Below are positions 42,949 to 50,931 of a stretch of DNA of 57,852 nucleotides, piece after piece. This stretch comes from Nocardia transvalensis NBRC 15921 (GTDB lineage Bacteria > Actinomycetota > Actinomycetes > Mycobacteriales > Mycobacteriaceae), in NCBI RefSeq assembly GCF_000308875.1, contig NZ_BAGL01000120.1, positions 1-57,852 on the forward strand, given 5' to 3'. The notes below the pieces were generated by a model that searched no databases, was not told where the DNA came from, and saw only the letters and a program-made list of their open reading frames with translations. Position 1 is the first letter of the stretch. Each line of letters opens with the position of its first letter. The translations under genes were made by a program, and so were the position numbers.

Positions 42949-44364
42949 ATGACTGACCGCAATACGGTGGCGCCCGGTGCGCCGCCGCTCGCGACCGCGG
43001 GCGAGGAAGAGGGCTACAAACGCGGGCTCAACCCGCGGACCATCCAGATGATCGCCATCGGCGGCGCGATCGGCACCGGCCTGTTCTACGGGGCCGGCGG
43101 CGCCATCGAGCAGGCGGGCCCGGCACTGATCCTGTGCTATCTCGCCGCGGGCCTCGCGATCTTCGTCATCATGCGAGCGCTCGGCGAACTGCTGACCTAC
43201 CGTCCGGTGTCGGGCAGTTTCGCCGAGTACGCGCACGAATTCCTCGGGCGCTTCGCCAGTTTCGTGACCGGCTGGACATACTGGGCCGTGTGGGTGGCCA
43301 CCTGTATGGCCGAGATCACGGTTGCCGGCAAGTACGTGAAGTACTGGTTCGCGGTCCCGGAATGGGCGACCGCGCTGGTGGTCCTGGGCGTGCTGTTCGC
43401 GGCGAACCTGATCTCGGTGAAGCTTTTCGGTGAGGGCGAGTTCTGGTTCTCCGCGATCAAGGTGACCGCCATCGTGGCGATGATCCTGATCGGGCTCGGC
43501 GTGCTGATCTTCGGATTCGGGCACACCGACCATTCGACCGTGGCCAATCTGTGGAATACCGGGGGTGTGTTCCCGACCGGCTTCGACCAGGCGTTGCTGG
43601 CATTGCAGATCGTGGTGTTCGCCTACGTCGGTGTGGAACTGGTCGGCGTGACCGCGGGCGAGGCCGCCGATCCGCGCAAGACGCTGCGCAAGGCGATCAA
43701 CTCGCTGCCGCTGCGCATCGGGCTGTTCTACGTGGGCGCGCTGATCATCATCATGTCGGTGGTGAAGTGGACCGAGTTCCACAGCGGCAACAGCCCGTTC
43801 GTCGAGGTGTTCGCGCAGATCGGGATTCCGGGCGCGGCGGGCCTGATCAACTTCGTGCTGCTGACCGCCGCGCTGTCGTCGTGCAACTCCGGCATCTACT
43901 CCACCGGGCGCATGCTGCGCAGCCTGGCCCAGCGCGAGGAGGCTCCGGCCGCGCTGTCCGGGTTGAGCCGGCGGCAGGTGCCGTACGTGGGCATCGTGGT
44001 GTCGGCGGCGGCGATGGTGATCGGCGTGATCGTCAACGTGATCTCGCCGGACAAGGCGTTCAGCTACATCACCTCGGTGAGCACCATGGGCATCATCTTC
44101 GTGTGGGGGATGATCCTCGTCTGTCACATCATCTATCGGGCCAGGGTCGCCCGCGGCGAACTCCCGGCCAGCGACTACCGGCTGCCCGGCGCGCCGGTGA
44201 CCAGCGTGCTGGCGCTGGCGTTCCTGGGCCTGGTGGTCGTGCTGCTGTTCTTCACCGACAGCGGTCGCACGGCGCTGATCGTCGGTGCGGTGTGGGCCGT
44301 CCTGGTCTGTGCCGGATATCCGCTGGTGAACCGGCTGATGCGGCGTCCCGCGCCGGTAGCCTGA
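42949..44364 (+). CDS. Amino-acid permease (APC family, GabP/AnsP-like)
   Basis: This 471-residue inner-membrane transporter has twelve predicted helices. GGAIGTGLFYGAGGAIEQAGP in helix 1 (read as GGAIGTGLF plus GAGGAI), PVSGSFAEYAHEFLGRFASF and AYVGVELVGVTAGEA are signatures of the amino-acid transporter group. It probably imports an amino acid with protons; asparagine, proline or GABA are the usual substrates, and none can be chosen. ATG 42949 is the start. A GC-rich hairpin terminator follows at once. Confidence 0.92.
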   Translation: MTDRNTVAPGAPPLATAGEEEGYKRGLNPRTIQMIAIGGAIGTGLFYGAGGAIEQAGPALILCYLAAGLAIFVIMRALGELLTYRPVSGSFAEYAHEFLGRFASFVTGWTYWAVWVATCMAEITVAGKYVKYWFAVPEWATALVVLGVLFAANLISVKLFGEGEFWFSAIKVTAIVAMILIGLGVLIFGFGHTDHSTVANLWNTGGVFPTGFDQALLALQIVVFAYVGVELVGVTAGEAADPRKTLRKAINSLPLRIGLFYVGALIIIMSVVKWTEFHSGNSPFVEVFAQIGIPGAAGLINFVLLTAALSSCNSGIYSTGRMLRSLAQREEAPAALSGLSRRQVPYVGIVVSAAAMVIGVIVNVISPDKAFSYITSVSTMGIIFVWGMILVCHIIYRARVARGELPASDYRLPGAPVTSVLALAFLGLVVVLLFFTDSGRTALIVGAVWAVLVCAGYPLVNRLMRRPAPVA

Positions 44365-44371
44365 TCGTCCC

Positions 44372-44407
44372 GGTGGCCGCCCGCGCGCCCGCGCCCGGGC
44401 GGCCACC
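44372..44407. terminator. Bidirectional GC-rich terminator
   Basis: GGTGGCCGCCCG (44372-44383) pairs exactly with CGGGCGGCCACC (44396-44407) around a 12-base loop. It lies between the convergent stops at 44364 and 44411. Confidence 0.75.
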
Positions 44408-44410
44408 CCG

Positions 44411-44767
44411 TCAGGCGCCGACGGTGCCCGCGCCGACGGCCAGGAATGCCAGCGTGACCGTCATGAGGAACCAGCCCGCGCCCTGCCAGATCGGCCAGGC
44501 GCGATGCCGCTTCCACACCCGGTAGGTCGCGACGAACGCGCCCACCGTCCCGGCCGCCAATACCACGCCCGGCCCCGCGAGAATCGTTGCGCGCGACGCG
44601 GTATCGCAGAAGACCGAACCGGCGTCCGCACACGGTTCGCGCCGCTCGGCCCAGGTCGTGACGGCTACGCCCACCAGTGCGGCCGCCACGAGCACCGCCG
44701 CCACGTAGCCCGCGGCGCGACGGTACATCCCGGGGTCGTGCCACCGTTTTTCGACGTCGTCGGTCAT
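44411..44767 (-). CDS. Small three-helix membrane protein, function unknown
   Basis: This 118-residue protein has helices at about 18-38 (AGYVAAVLVAAALVGVAV), 60-80 and 95-115. Two cysteines (EPCADAGSVFCDTA) in the first outer loop probably form a disulfide. ATG 44767 has GAGGAGG eight bases upstream; the in-frame GTG 44776 is too close to that site. It is divergent from the small Cys-rich gene at 44890. No family is recognised. Confidence 0.65.
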   Translation of the reverse strand: MTDDVEKRWHDPGMYRRAAGYVAAVLVAAALVGVAVTTWAERREPCADAGSVFCDTASRATILAGPGVVLAAGTVGAFVATYRVWKRHRAWPIWQGAGWFLMTVTLAFLAVGAGTVGA

Positions 44768-44870
44768 CCCGGCCACCTCCTCGTTCGGCGACTACCCGCA
44801 ATCCTCTCCATACCTCGCGGTCTGCTACCTCCCACCGTACGAGCGCGGATCGCGTGCGGAATCGCTATGC

Positions 44871-44882
44871 GTATACGTATAC
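44871..44882. promoter_or_regulatory. Perfect 12-bp palindrome GTATACGTATAC
   Basis: GTATACGTATAC at 44871-44882 is fully palindromic and lies 7 bp before the ATG at 44890, where a ribosome site or promoter -10 element would be. GTATAC half-sites are typical of GntR-family operators. Binding here would block transcription or translation of the small gene. Confidence 0.5.
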
Positions 44883-44889
44883 TGCAACC

Positions 44890-45180
44890 ATGTTCGATCC
44901 ACTGAGCCTTGTCGTCGGCGCCGGTCTGGTCGGTGTGGGGTGGGCGTGCGGCCGGGCGGGACGCAGGCGGGCGCGGGCGGCGGAGGTGTCGCCGTCGCTC
45001 TGCGGCTGCGGTCACGAGCTGGCGCTGCACGACCGCGAGCAGGGCTCCTGCCACGCCGAGACCTTCCGCAAGACCGGATACGGCATGAAGGCCTGGTCCG
45101 GCTGCCAGTGCCGGCGCTACACCGGGCCCGCCCCGCTGGAGGATCTGCTCCCGCCGACGGTGCTGCCGCCCACGTCCTGA
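44890..45180 (+). CDS. Small Cys/His-rich membrane-anchored protein
   Basis: This 96-residue protein has an N-terminal helix (about 5-22, LSLVVGAGLVGVGWACG), a basic RAGRRRARA segment and a Cys/His-rich part. C-x-C-G-H, E-Q-G-S-C-H and G-C-Q-C (LCGCGHELALH, GSCHAETF, SGCQCRRY) probably bind zinc. No Shine-Dalgarno sequence is visible; instead a 12-bp palindrome occupies that place, so the mRNA may be leaderless or translation regulated. Its stop lies in a palindrome shared with the convergent TetR gene. Confidence 0.7.
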   Translation: MFDPLSLVVGAGLVGVGWACGRAGRRRARAAEVSPSLCGCGHELALHDREQGSCHAETFRKTGYGMKAWSGCQCRRYTGPAPLEDLLPPTVLPPTS

Positions 45181-45192
45181 CCGGGCCGGTCA
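45178..45192. terminator. 15-bp palindrome formed by two convergent stop codons
   Basis: TGACCGG-G-CCGGTCA begins with the TGA of the small Cys-rich gene (45178-45180) and ends with the TGA of the TetR gene read on the minus strand (45190-45192). It could act as a minimal terminator hairpin in both directions, although the arms are only 7 bp. Confidence 0.4.
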
Positions 45193-45957
45193 CGAGTTGT
45201 CGCGGCGGCGGCCGAGTGCCGCGGCGATGCCGTCCAGGACCACCTCCAGCCCGAACCGGAAGTCCTCGTCCGCGATATCCCGGCCGGGATCGACGGATTC
45301 CGGAAAAGGGTTGGCCGCGAACACCTGTGCCGCGTCCGGATAGCGTTCGGGGTCGACCAGGCGGGCCAGTGTCGCGCCGTATTCGAATTCGACGTCGGCC
45401 TGGTCGCGCTCGCCCCGGGCGGCTCGCATCTGCTGTTCCTGCAGGCACGCCTGGCGGATGTACCCGTCGAGCGGCATCAGCAGGCTCAGTTTGGTACCCC
45501 AGTCCAGATCGGCGCCGCGCAGCGCGCGCAGCTGCACATCGAGCCAGTCGATCACGTGCGGTCCGCGCGGCGGCCCCGAGATCGGTATCTGCAGCAGCCA
45601 GCCACGGCCGGAATACCGCTCGCGCAGGGCCAGCGCGCATGCGGTGAGCGCCTCGCGCCACCGTGGCGGCGGGTAGCGGATATCCGGCGCCGGGCCGAGC
45701 GCCGCGTCGCTCATGAGTTCCAGCAGCAGTTCCTTCGAACCGACGTGGCGGTAGAGCGCCATCTTGGTGAAACCCAGTGTCTGCGCGACCTTGTCGAGGG
45801 TGACCGCGGCCAGGCCCCGCGCGTCCGCCAGTGCCACCGCCGCCGCCACGACCGTCTCCGCGTCGAGGGCCGGGGGACGGCCCTGCCGCTGCGGGGCCGG
45901 GAGCCGCCACAGCCGCGCCAGCTCCGCCGGGACCGCCGCCGCGTCCGGTTCGCGCAT
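45190..45957 (-). CDS. TetR-family regulator
   Basis: This 255-residue regulator has an N-terminal extension of about 25 residues, a helix-turn-helix (AVTLDKVAQTLGFTKMALYRHV, read as two blocks, about 50-72) followed by SKELLLELMSDAALG, and a TetR_C-type ligand domain. ATG 45957 has a strong GGAGGAGG ribosome site; earlier ATGs do not. It is divergent from the DUF418 gene, and palindromic sequence between them is the likely operator. It probably represses the DUF418 gene and itself. Confidence 0.88.
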   Translation of the reverse strand: MREPDAAAVPAELARLWRLPAPQRQGRPPALDAETVVAAAVALADARGLAAVTLDKVAQTLGFTKMALYRHVGSKELLLELMSDAALGPAPDIRYPPPRWREALTACALALRERYSGRGWLLQIPISGPPRGPHVIDWLDVQLRALRGADLDWGTKLSLLMPLDGYIRQACLQEQQMRAARGERDQADVEFEYGATLARLVDPERYPDAAQVFAANPFPESVDPGRDIADEDFRFGLEVVLDGIAAALGRRRDNS

Positions 45958-46026
45958 CCGCCACCTCCTCCGCTCGGAATCCATCCTGGCATCCGCGGTG
46001 TCCTCGAGATAGTATCCCACGGAAAG

Positions 46027-46039
46027 TATCCATTGGATA
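46027..46039. promoter_or_regulatory. Palindrome between TetR and DUF418 genes
   Basis: TATCCA-T-TGGATA at 46027-46039 is a perfect palindrome. Direct copies of GTATCC occur at 46012-46017 and 46026-46031, so half-sites are repeated. The element is 38 bp before the DUF418 start and 70 bp before the TetR start, which fits an autoregulatory TetR site. Confidence 0.6.
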
Positions 46040-46076
46040 TTAGATAGCCGGCGTGCTGAGTGCCGGGGAGGAACAG

Positions 46077-47249
46077 ATGGCCGAGCAGAGAATTCGGGAT
46101 GTCGACGCACTGCGCGGGTTCGCGCTGCTGGGCATCTTCATCGTCAACATCACGTTCATGGCCTCGGCCTATCCGGGGAATCTCGTCACCGACCCGGCCC
46201 ACTCCGGCGCGCTGGACGAGGCGGTGCGCGCCGCGGTCGAACTGCTCGTGGGCATGAAGTTCTACCTGCTGTTCTCGTTCCTGTTCGGCTACAGCTTCAC
46301 CTTGCAGATGTCGGCCGCGACCCGGGCGGGCGCGGAGTTCGTGCCGCGCATGCTGCGCCGGATCGCGGGCCTGTTCGCGATCGGGGTGCTGCACACGGTG
46401 CTGCTCTACGGCGGCGACGTGCTCACCACCTACGCCGTGGCCTGCCTGATCCTGTTGTGGCTGCGGAATGTGCGGGACCGCACCGCGATCCGGGTGGCGG
46501 GCTGGATCTACGCCGTCGTCCTGGCGTCGATCGTCGCGACCGGACTGCTGGTGGACACCTCGTCGTTCCTGCCGGACGCCGATCAGGCGCGGACGACGGC
46601 GGCCGAGCAGACGCAGGCGATGCTGGGCGGCTGGGGCGATGTCATCGGCGAGCACCTGTCGGGACTGTCGCTGCTGGTGTTGCAGGCGCTCACGACACAG
46701 GGCCCGACCGCCCTCGCGATGTTCCTGCTCGGCATGGTCGCCGGTCGGCGCGGGCTGCTGGCGCGGGTGCGCGGCGACGAACCGGTGCTGCGCCGCATGC
46801 AGTGGATCGGATTTCCCCTCGGCCTGGCCGGTGGCCTGGTCTACGCACTGGGCGGGGGACCGTCGACGCCGCTCGTGTCGGCGGCCGGAATCGCGAGCGC
46901 GCCGCTGCTGTCGGCCGCCTACGTGGCGACCCTGCTGCGGCTCATGCACCGTCCTCGCACCGCGTGGCTGCGCGGCGCGCTCGCACCGGCCGGGCGGATC
47001 GCGCTCACGAACTACCTGGCGCAGTCGCTGATCGGGCTGCTCGTCTTCACCGGAATCGGCTTGGGCGCCGCGGGTTCGGTGGGCCCGGCGGGGCTGCTCG
47101 CGCTCGCGGTCGCGATCTTCTGCGCCCAGCTCGCGCTCAGCGCGCTGTGGCTGCGCCGGTATCGCTACGGACCCGCCGAATGGGCGCTGCGCTGGATCAC
47201 CCTCGCCCGGCGGCCCGCCCTGCGCCATCCGGCGACGGCGCGGGTGTGA
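46077..47249 (+). CDS. DUF418 family membrane protein
   Basis: This 390-residue integral membrane protein starts with RIRDVDALRGFALLGIFIVN, the conserved opening of DUF418/HGSNAT-related proteins. About ten helices are predicted, and the C-terminal DUF418 domain is marked by ALTNYLAQSLIG and YRYGPAEWALRWIT. The family is suspected to transfer acyl groups or transport, without proof. ATG 46077 has GGGGAGGA upstream. It is divergent from TetR, its probable regulator. Confidence 0.88.
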   Translation: MAEQRIRDVDALRGFALLGIFIVNITFMASAYPGNLVTDPAHSGALDEAVRAAVELLVGMKFYLLFSFLFGYSFTLQMSAATRAGAEFVPRMLRRIAGLFAIGVLHTVLLYGGDVLTTYAVACLILLWLRNVRDRTAIRVAGWIYAVVLASIVATGLLVDTSSFLPDADQARTTAAEQTQAMLGGWGDVIGEHLSGLSLLVLQALTTQGPTALAMFLLGMVAGRRGLLARVRGDEPVLRRMQWIGFPLGLAGGLVYALGGGPSTPLVSAAGIASAPLLSAAYVATLLRLMHRPRTAWLRGALAPAGRIALTNYLAQSLIGLLVFTGIGLGAAGSVGPAGLLALAVAIFCAQLALSALWLRRYRYGPAEWALRWITLARRPALRHPATARV

Positions 47250-47372
47250 GATCGGGGCCCGGCCGGCGGGCCTTGAAACAGGCTGTGCGGTATCGGCATT
47301 CGGGCCCCCGATTCAGCGGTGGGGAGTGACGCCCGGATGCTGGCCGGGCACCGGGCGGGTAGGTTGTCGATC

Positions 47373-48272
47373 ATGCGTACCGAGGGAGATACGTGGGATA
47401 TCAAATCGAGTGTCGGGTCGACGGCGTTGTTCGTCGCCGCCGCGCGCGCCCTGGCCGGTGACGAGCCGGGCGCCTTGGCGGAGGATCCGTTCGCCGAGGA
47501 CTTCCTACGTGCCGCGGGTGCGGAATGGGCGGCGCTGCTCGACGGCGAAGTGCCCGGACACCCGCTCACCGACACCGAATTCGGCAAGGACTTCCAGGAG
47601 TTCCAGGCCGCCCGCACGAGATACTTCGACGACTACTTCCGCGAGGCGGGGGCGGCCGATATCCGGCAGGTGGTGATCCTGGCCGCCGGTCTGGACGCGC
47701 GCGCCTACCGGCTACCCTGGGCCGACGGCACCGTCGTCTACGAACTGGACCGGCCGCAGGTGCTGGATTTCAAGCGCGAGGTGCTCTCCGGCAACGGCGA
47801 CGAGCCCCGTGCCGACCGCCGGGAGATCCCGGCGGACCTGCGCGACGACTGGCCCCGGGCCCTGCGCGACAGCGGTTTCGACCCGTCGGCGCCGACCGCG
47901 TGGCTCGTCGAGGGGCTGCTCATCTACCTGCCCGCCGACGCGGTGGAGCAGCTGTTCGAGACGATCGACGCGCTGAGCGCCCCCGGCAGCCGCGTGGCGA
48001 TCGAGCAGATGGACCAGATGCCCGAATCCGCGGCGGCCGCATTCGCCGAGCAGGGCGAGGAGACCGAGAACGCCCGCAACGAATGGGTCGGTCTGATCTA
48101 CAACGAGCCGCGCAGCGAGGCAGCCGAATGGTTCACCGCGCGCGGCTGGTCCGCCGAGCGCGTCGATGTGCCGGACTACCTGCGCGAGCACGGCCGCCCG
48201 GCGCCCGCCGGGGAACCCGGCGCCGGCCTGGTCTCGGCGCTCGTCAGTCTCGTCACCGCCGTGCGGTCCTGA
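47373..48272 (+). CDS. Class I SAM-dependent methyltransferase (TIGR00027 family)
   Basis: This 299-residue cytoplasmic enzyme belongs to the leucine carboxyl methyltransferase-like family that is expanded in mycobacteria and nocardiae. RTRYFDDYFREA, VVILAAGLDARAYRLPW (SAM-binding loop) and VYELDRPQVLDFK, plus WLVEGLLIYLP, are diagnostic. The substrates of this family are mostly unknown, perhaps carboxyl groups of lipids or metabolites. ATG 47373 is chosen because similarity starts at RTEGDTWD. A terminator follows. Confidence 0.9.
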   Translation: MRTEGDTWDIKSSVGSTALFVAAARALAGDEPGALAEDPFAEDFLRAAGAEWAALLDGEVPGHPLTDTEFGKDFQEFQAARTRYFDDYFREAGAADIRQVVILAAGLDARAYRLPWADGTVVYELDRPQVLDFKREVLSGNGDEPRADRREIPADLRDDWPRALRDSGFDPSAPTAWLVEGLLIYLPADAVEQLFETIDALSAPGSRVAIEQMDQMPESAAAAFAEQGEETENARNEWVGLIYNEPRSEAAEWFTARGWSAERVDVPDYLREHGRPAPAGEPGAGLVSALVSLVTAVRS

Positions 48273-48289
48273 CACCCCTACGTTCGACC

Positions 48290-48321
48290 GGCGACGGCCG
48301 GGGCATCGCCCGGCCGTCGCC
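48290..48321. terminator. Bidirectional terminator, 13-bp perfect arms
   Basis: GGCGACGGCCGGG (48290-48302) and CCCGGCCGTCGCC (48309-48321) flank a 6-base loop between the convergent methyltransferase and small membrane-protein genes. Confidence 0.75.
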
Positions 48322-48336
48322 ACCGTGCGGCGAGAT

Positions 48337-48618
48337 CTACGTTCCCACAATGGAATTCATGATGGTTCCCGCGCTGGTCGCGAGGATGCCGCCGATCAGC
48401 GCGCCCGCCACCATCTTCGGTGACTGCAACGGCCCGCCACTCCACTTCTCCCACGCGAACCGGCCGCCGGCGTAGATGATCGCCAGGGTGCCGGACAGGA
48501 GAACGAACCAGGTGAAATAGCGGACGAGCTTCAGAAACTTGTCCGCCGCCGGGGGAGCCTCCGGCGTCGGGTTCTGGATCTGGGCCAGTGTGAACTCGTG
48601 TGCGGCTTGGAGGAGCAT
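48337..48618 (-). CDS. Small two-helix membrane protein, TrbC/VirB2-like shape
   Basis: This 93-residue protein has a soluble N terminus (FTLAQIQNPTPEAPPAADKF), helix 1 at about 35-52 (FTWFVLLSGTLAIIYAGGR) and helix 2 at about 69-88 (MVAGALIGGILATSAGTI), with a basic loop between them. The layout resembles pilin-like TrbC/VirB2 proteins of actinobacterial conjugation systems, but no other conjugation gene is in the window and the family call is uncertain. ATG 48618 is the start. Confidence 0.6.
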   Translation of the reverse strand: MLLQAAHEFTLAQIQNPTPEAPPAADKFLKLVRYFTWFVLLSGTLAIIYAGGRFAWEKWSGGPLQSPKMVAGALIGGILATSAGTIMNSIVGT

Positions 48619-48734
48619 GGTGAACTCGTTCCGCGCGACGGCAGTCGTTTACCCCATGGTAGAACTCCGCCGCAAGCCCTGGGCCGCACGAAGTTGTTGC
48701 CCGCAGGCAGTTTTCGTGTTCAGTGGGCTTGACG

Positions 48735-48929
48735 CTACTCGTCGTCGAGTCCGGCCGAGAGGTATGCCGCCGCCGCGACCCACTGCCGGCACCCCACGTG
48801 CCGATCGTGTGCGCGCAGAATCGTGCGGGCGCGCCGGTAGGTGAGATTGTGCGGTTCGTCGGCACAGTCGTCGGAGGTGTCCGCACCGACGGAACTTCGG
48901 GTACCGGAATGCTGCAGCATGTGTGTCAT
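48735..48929 (-). CDS. Small hypothetical protein controlled by a shared promoter module
   Basis: This 64-residue hydrophilic protein (from MTHMLQHSGTRS to AAAAYLSAGLDDE) is helical in its second half (YRRARTILRAHDRHVGCRQW). ATG 48929 has GAAGG five bases upstream. About 105 bp upstream lies a promoter and inverted repeat nearly identical to that before the small gene at 50680-50931. The two genes flank the DUF397/XRE pair, so they are likely its regulated targets. Function is unknown. Confidence 0.55.
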   Translation of the reverse strand: MTHMLQHSGTRSSVGADTSDDCADEPHNLTYRRARTILRAHDRHVGCRQWVAAAAYLSAGLDDE

Positions 48930-49033
48930 GGGAAGCCTTCGGCCGTTCGCGGAGAGTGCAATTGGCAACGCTGGCGATGCTGGCGCGGGGCTCCCTCGAA
49001 TCCGGTGCACTCCGGCCACTCTCGTCGAGATCG

Positions 49034-49075
49034 AGTTTAAGGCGCTGCGCCGTGCAGATGCAAGTACATCTGCAC
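49034..49075 (-). promoter_or_regulatory. Promoter/operator module A for the small gene at 48735-48929
   Basis: On the minus strand TTGCAT (49063-49058) and TAAACT (49039-49034) form -35 and -10 boxes with an 18-base spacer. Overlapping the -35 box is a perfect 9-bp-arm inverted repeat, GTGCAGATG (49052-49060) and CATCTGCAC (49067-49075), with a 6-base spacer CAAGTA. Module B at 51032-51071 has the same arrangement. Confidence 0.7.
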
Positions 49076-49190
49076 AGTCGCGGCGGTGTGTCGAGAGACT
49101 TGTGGCCCTGGTCGGAGCGTCGCCCGTCGAAACCGCCCATTTCGGCGGAAATCGGGCCTTGTAATTCCGTCTACCACAGCATAACCGACT

Positions 49191-49217
49191 GGTCGGCTGG
49201 AATTCTTCTAGCCGACC
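49191..49217. promoter_or_regulatory. Inverted repeat upstream of the DUF397 gene
   Basis: GGTCGGCT (49191-49198) and AGCCGACC (49210-49217) are exact reverse complements with an 11-base spacer. An overlapping CCGAC-TG-GTCGG palindrome lies at 49185-49196. It could be an operator or hairpin about 200 bp before DUF397. Confidence 0.45.
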
Positions 49218-49422
49218 GGTTTGTACCCGTGCTGGCCAGTCGATTTCAAAGGTCTTGCCGCTCTTACGGTTCCGATATCTCGCAGGGGTCGATTGCCGGC
49301 AACTGGCGTGCTATCGTCTGGGTGTCGGTTTCAACTGTAAGAACATTTGCGCGAACATATGCAAGCACCGGGCCCGCCGTAGCTGGCGGCGGGAGTCGGC
49401 ACCATCGAGCAGGGAGACAGCA

Positions 49423-49656
49423 ATGACCGATACGATGTCGATGGGTGTTGGTCGCCCGTCCGATCTGAGCTGGCGGAAGAGTTCGTTCAGCAACCCGAGC
49501 GGAAACTGCGTCGAGGTGGCCGATCTGGCCAATGGTCTGGTCGCCGTGCGCAACTCGAGAGATCCCGAGGGTGCGGTGCTGGTCTACACCCGCCCCGAGA
49601 TCGACGCGTTCCTGCGCGGCGCGAAGAGTGGGGAGTTCGACGATCTGGCCCGCTGA
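49423..49656 (+). CDS. DUF397 family protein
   Basis: This 77-residue protein matches DUF397: DLSWRKSSFSNPSGNCVEVA, then VAVRNSRDPEGAVLVYTRPE and a helical end FLRGAKSGEFDDL. In actinobacteria these small proteins are usually encoded next to an XRE-DUF5753 regulator and are thought to antagonise it. Here that partner starts 91 bp downstream. ATG 49423 has AGGGAGA 7 bases upstream. Confidence 0.93.
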   Translation: MTDTMSMGVGRPSDLSWRKSSFSNPSGNCVEVADLANGLVAVRNSRDPEGAVLVYTRPEIDAFLRGAKSGEFDDLAR

Positions 49657-49747
49657 AAGGTAGGATTGCCCTTCGGCGCGGTGTGGTCTGCGACGAGGCG
49701 GTTATGACCTCACTGCCGATGACCGTTCGAGCATCGGAGTAGGACTC

Positions 49748-50635
49748 ATGATCGGTGAACCCGTCCGGATCCGCCATGCGGAATCGCTTGCCGCCGATCG
49801 TGGTCCGACAGCGCTCCGGATCGCGGTCGGTGGGCAGCTCCGCAAACTTCGAGAAGACGCGAATATCACGCGCGAGGCGGCAGGTGACCACATTCGCGGG
49901 TCACATGCCAAGATCAGCCGGTTGGAACTGGGGCGCACGGGATTCAAGGAACGCGATATCCGCGATCTGCTGTCGCTGTACGGCGTGAGCGACGCCGATC
50001 AGCGGGAAATGTTCCTGGATCTCGTGCGCAAGGCCAATCAGCCGGGCTGGTGGCACCGCTACAGTGATCTGCTCCCGCCCTGGTTCGAGACCTATCTCGG
50101 CCTGGAGCACGCCGCGAAATCGATCAGAACCTTTGAGGGGCAGCTGGTCCCGGGCCTGCTGCAGACCGAGGAGTACATGCGCGCGGTCGTCGCGCTCGGC
50201 CACGAGAACTCCGAGACGGCGCGTCGCGTGGAACTGCGTAAGAGGCGCCAGGAGATCCTCGAGCGGCGCGGCGGGCCGACGCTGTGGGCGGTGCTGGACG
50301 AGGCCGTACTGCACCGGCCGATCGGCGGAAACGAGGTGCTGCGGGCGCAGATCGAGCATCTGATCGAGCTGTCGAGCCGGCCCAATGTGACGATCCAGAT
50401 CCTGCCGTACGCCGCGGGCGGCCATGCGGCGGCGGGAAGTTCGTTCACGATGCTGCGCTTCGCGGAGACGGAGCTCCCCGACATCGTCTACATGGAGCAG
50501 CTGACCAGCGCGCTCTACCTCGACCGCGCGCAGGATCTGGAGCTGTACCGGCAGGTCATGGACCGGCTCAGCGTGCAGGCCGAGGCGCCGGCGCGGTCGC
50601 GTCAGGTGCTGGAGGAGGCGGCGAAAACATTGTGA
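49748..50635 (+). CDS. XRE-family regulator with DUF5753 domain (copy 2)
   Basis: This 295-residue regulator has a Cro/C1 helix-turn-helix (QLRKLREDANITREAAGDHI and RGSHAKISRLELGR, about 36-70) and a DUF5753 domain (about 95-290, LVPGLLQTEEYMRAV, LPYAAGGHAAAGSSFTMLRF). It is a close paralogue of 36726-37652. DUF397 is upstream in the same direction, the standard pair. Repeated 22-24-bp inverted repeats at the promoters of two flanking small genes are candidate binding sites. Confidence 0.93.
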   Translation: MIGEPVRIRHAESLAADRGPTALRIAVGGQLRKLREDANITREAAGDHIRGSHAKISRLELGRTGFKERDIRDLLSLYGVSDADQREMFLDLVRKANQPGWWHRYSDLLPPWFETYLGLEHAAKSIRTFEGQLVPGLLQTEEYMRAVVALGHENSETARRVELRKRRQEILERRGGPTLWAVLDEAVLHRPIGGNEVLRAQIEHLIELSSRPNVTIQILPYAAGGHAAAGSSFTMLRFAETELPDIVYMEQLTSALYLDRAQDLELYRQVMDRLSVQAEAPARSRQVLEEAAKTL

Positions 50636-50679
50636 CGACAACGACCGTCAGCGCGTGGCCGACGGTCGCTGTACCCGCG

Positions 50680-50931
50680 TCACTGCCGGATGCAACTGGA
50701 CGCGATGCGCCAGAACGCCTCCGGTGGCATCGCGTCGAAATCCCAGTCGTTCACCTGGGAGTGCGCGGTGGTGACGATGCGGTCGATATCGAAATCGTCT
50801 CGGGTGGCCGCGCCGGTGGACTCGACCGCGTTGATGACGAATCGTGTTGCGGTTTCCCGCGAGTAATGATGTTGCTCGGTCCGGCCTCTATCCATAAGTC
50901 CGAGTCGGCCGAGACCCATTGGCTGGTTCAT
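50680..50931 (-). CDS. Small hypothetical protein, second target of the shared promoter module
   Basis: This 83-residue acidic protein (TRDDFDIDRIVTTAHSQVND and DFDAMPPEAFWRIASSCIRQ form the conserved-looking second half) resembles small actinobacterial proteins found near DUF397/XRE genes. ATG 50931 has AGGGG six bases upstream; ATG 50895 is a later option. Promoter module B lies about 100 bp upstream, at nearly the same distance as module A from its gene. It is convergent with the XRE gene. Confidence 0.6.
   Translation of the reverse strand: MNQPMGLGRLGLMDRGRTEQHHYSRETATRFVINAVESTGAATRDDFDIDRIVTTAHSQVNDWDFDAMPPEAFWRIASSCIRQ

Larger units (their letters stand above)
48930..49422. other. 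Intergenic region with regulatory repeats
   Basis: These 493 bp between the small minus-strand gene and the DUF397 gene contain the shared promoter module (49034-49075), an 8-bp-arm inverted repeat (49191-49217) and a partial copy of the module core, CATATGCAAG, at about 49357-49366, roughly 57 bp before the DUF397 start. No convincing gene is present. Confidence 0.6.

Noticed and set aside
48337..48618. Conjugation pilin (TrbC/VirB2)
   Set aside because: Only the two-helix shape is similar. There are no other type IV secretion genes nearby, so the name is not assigned.
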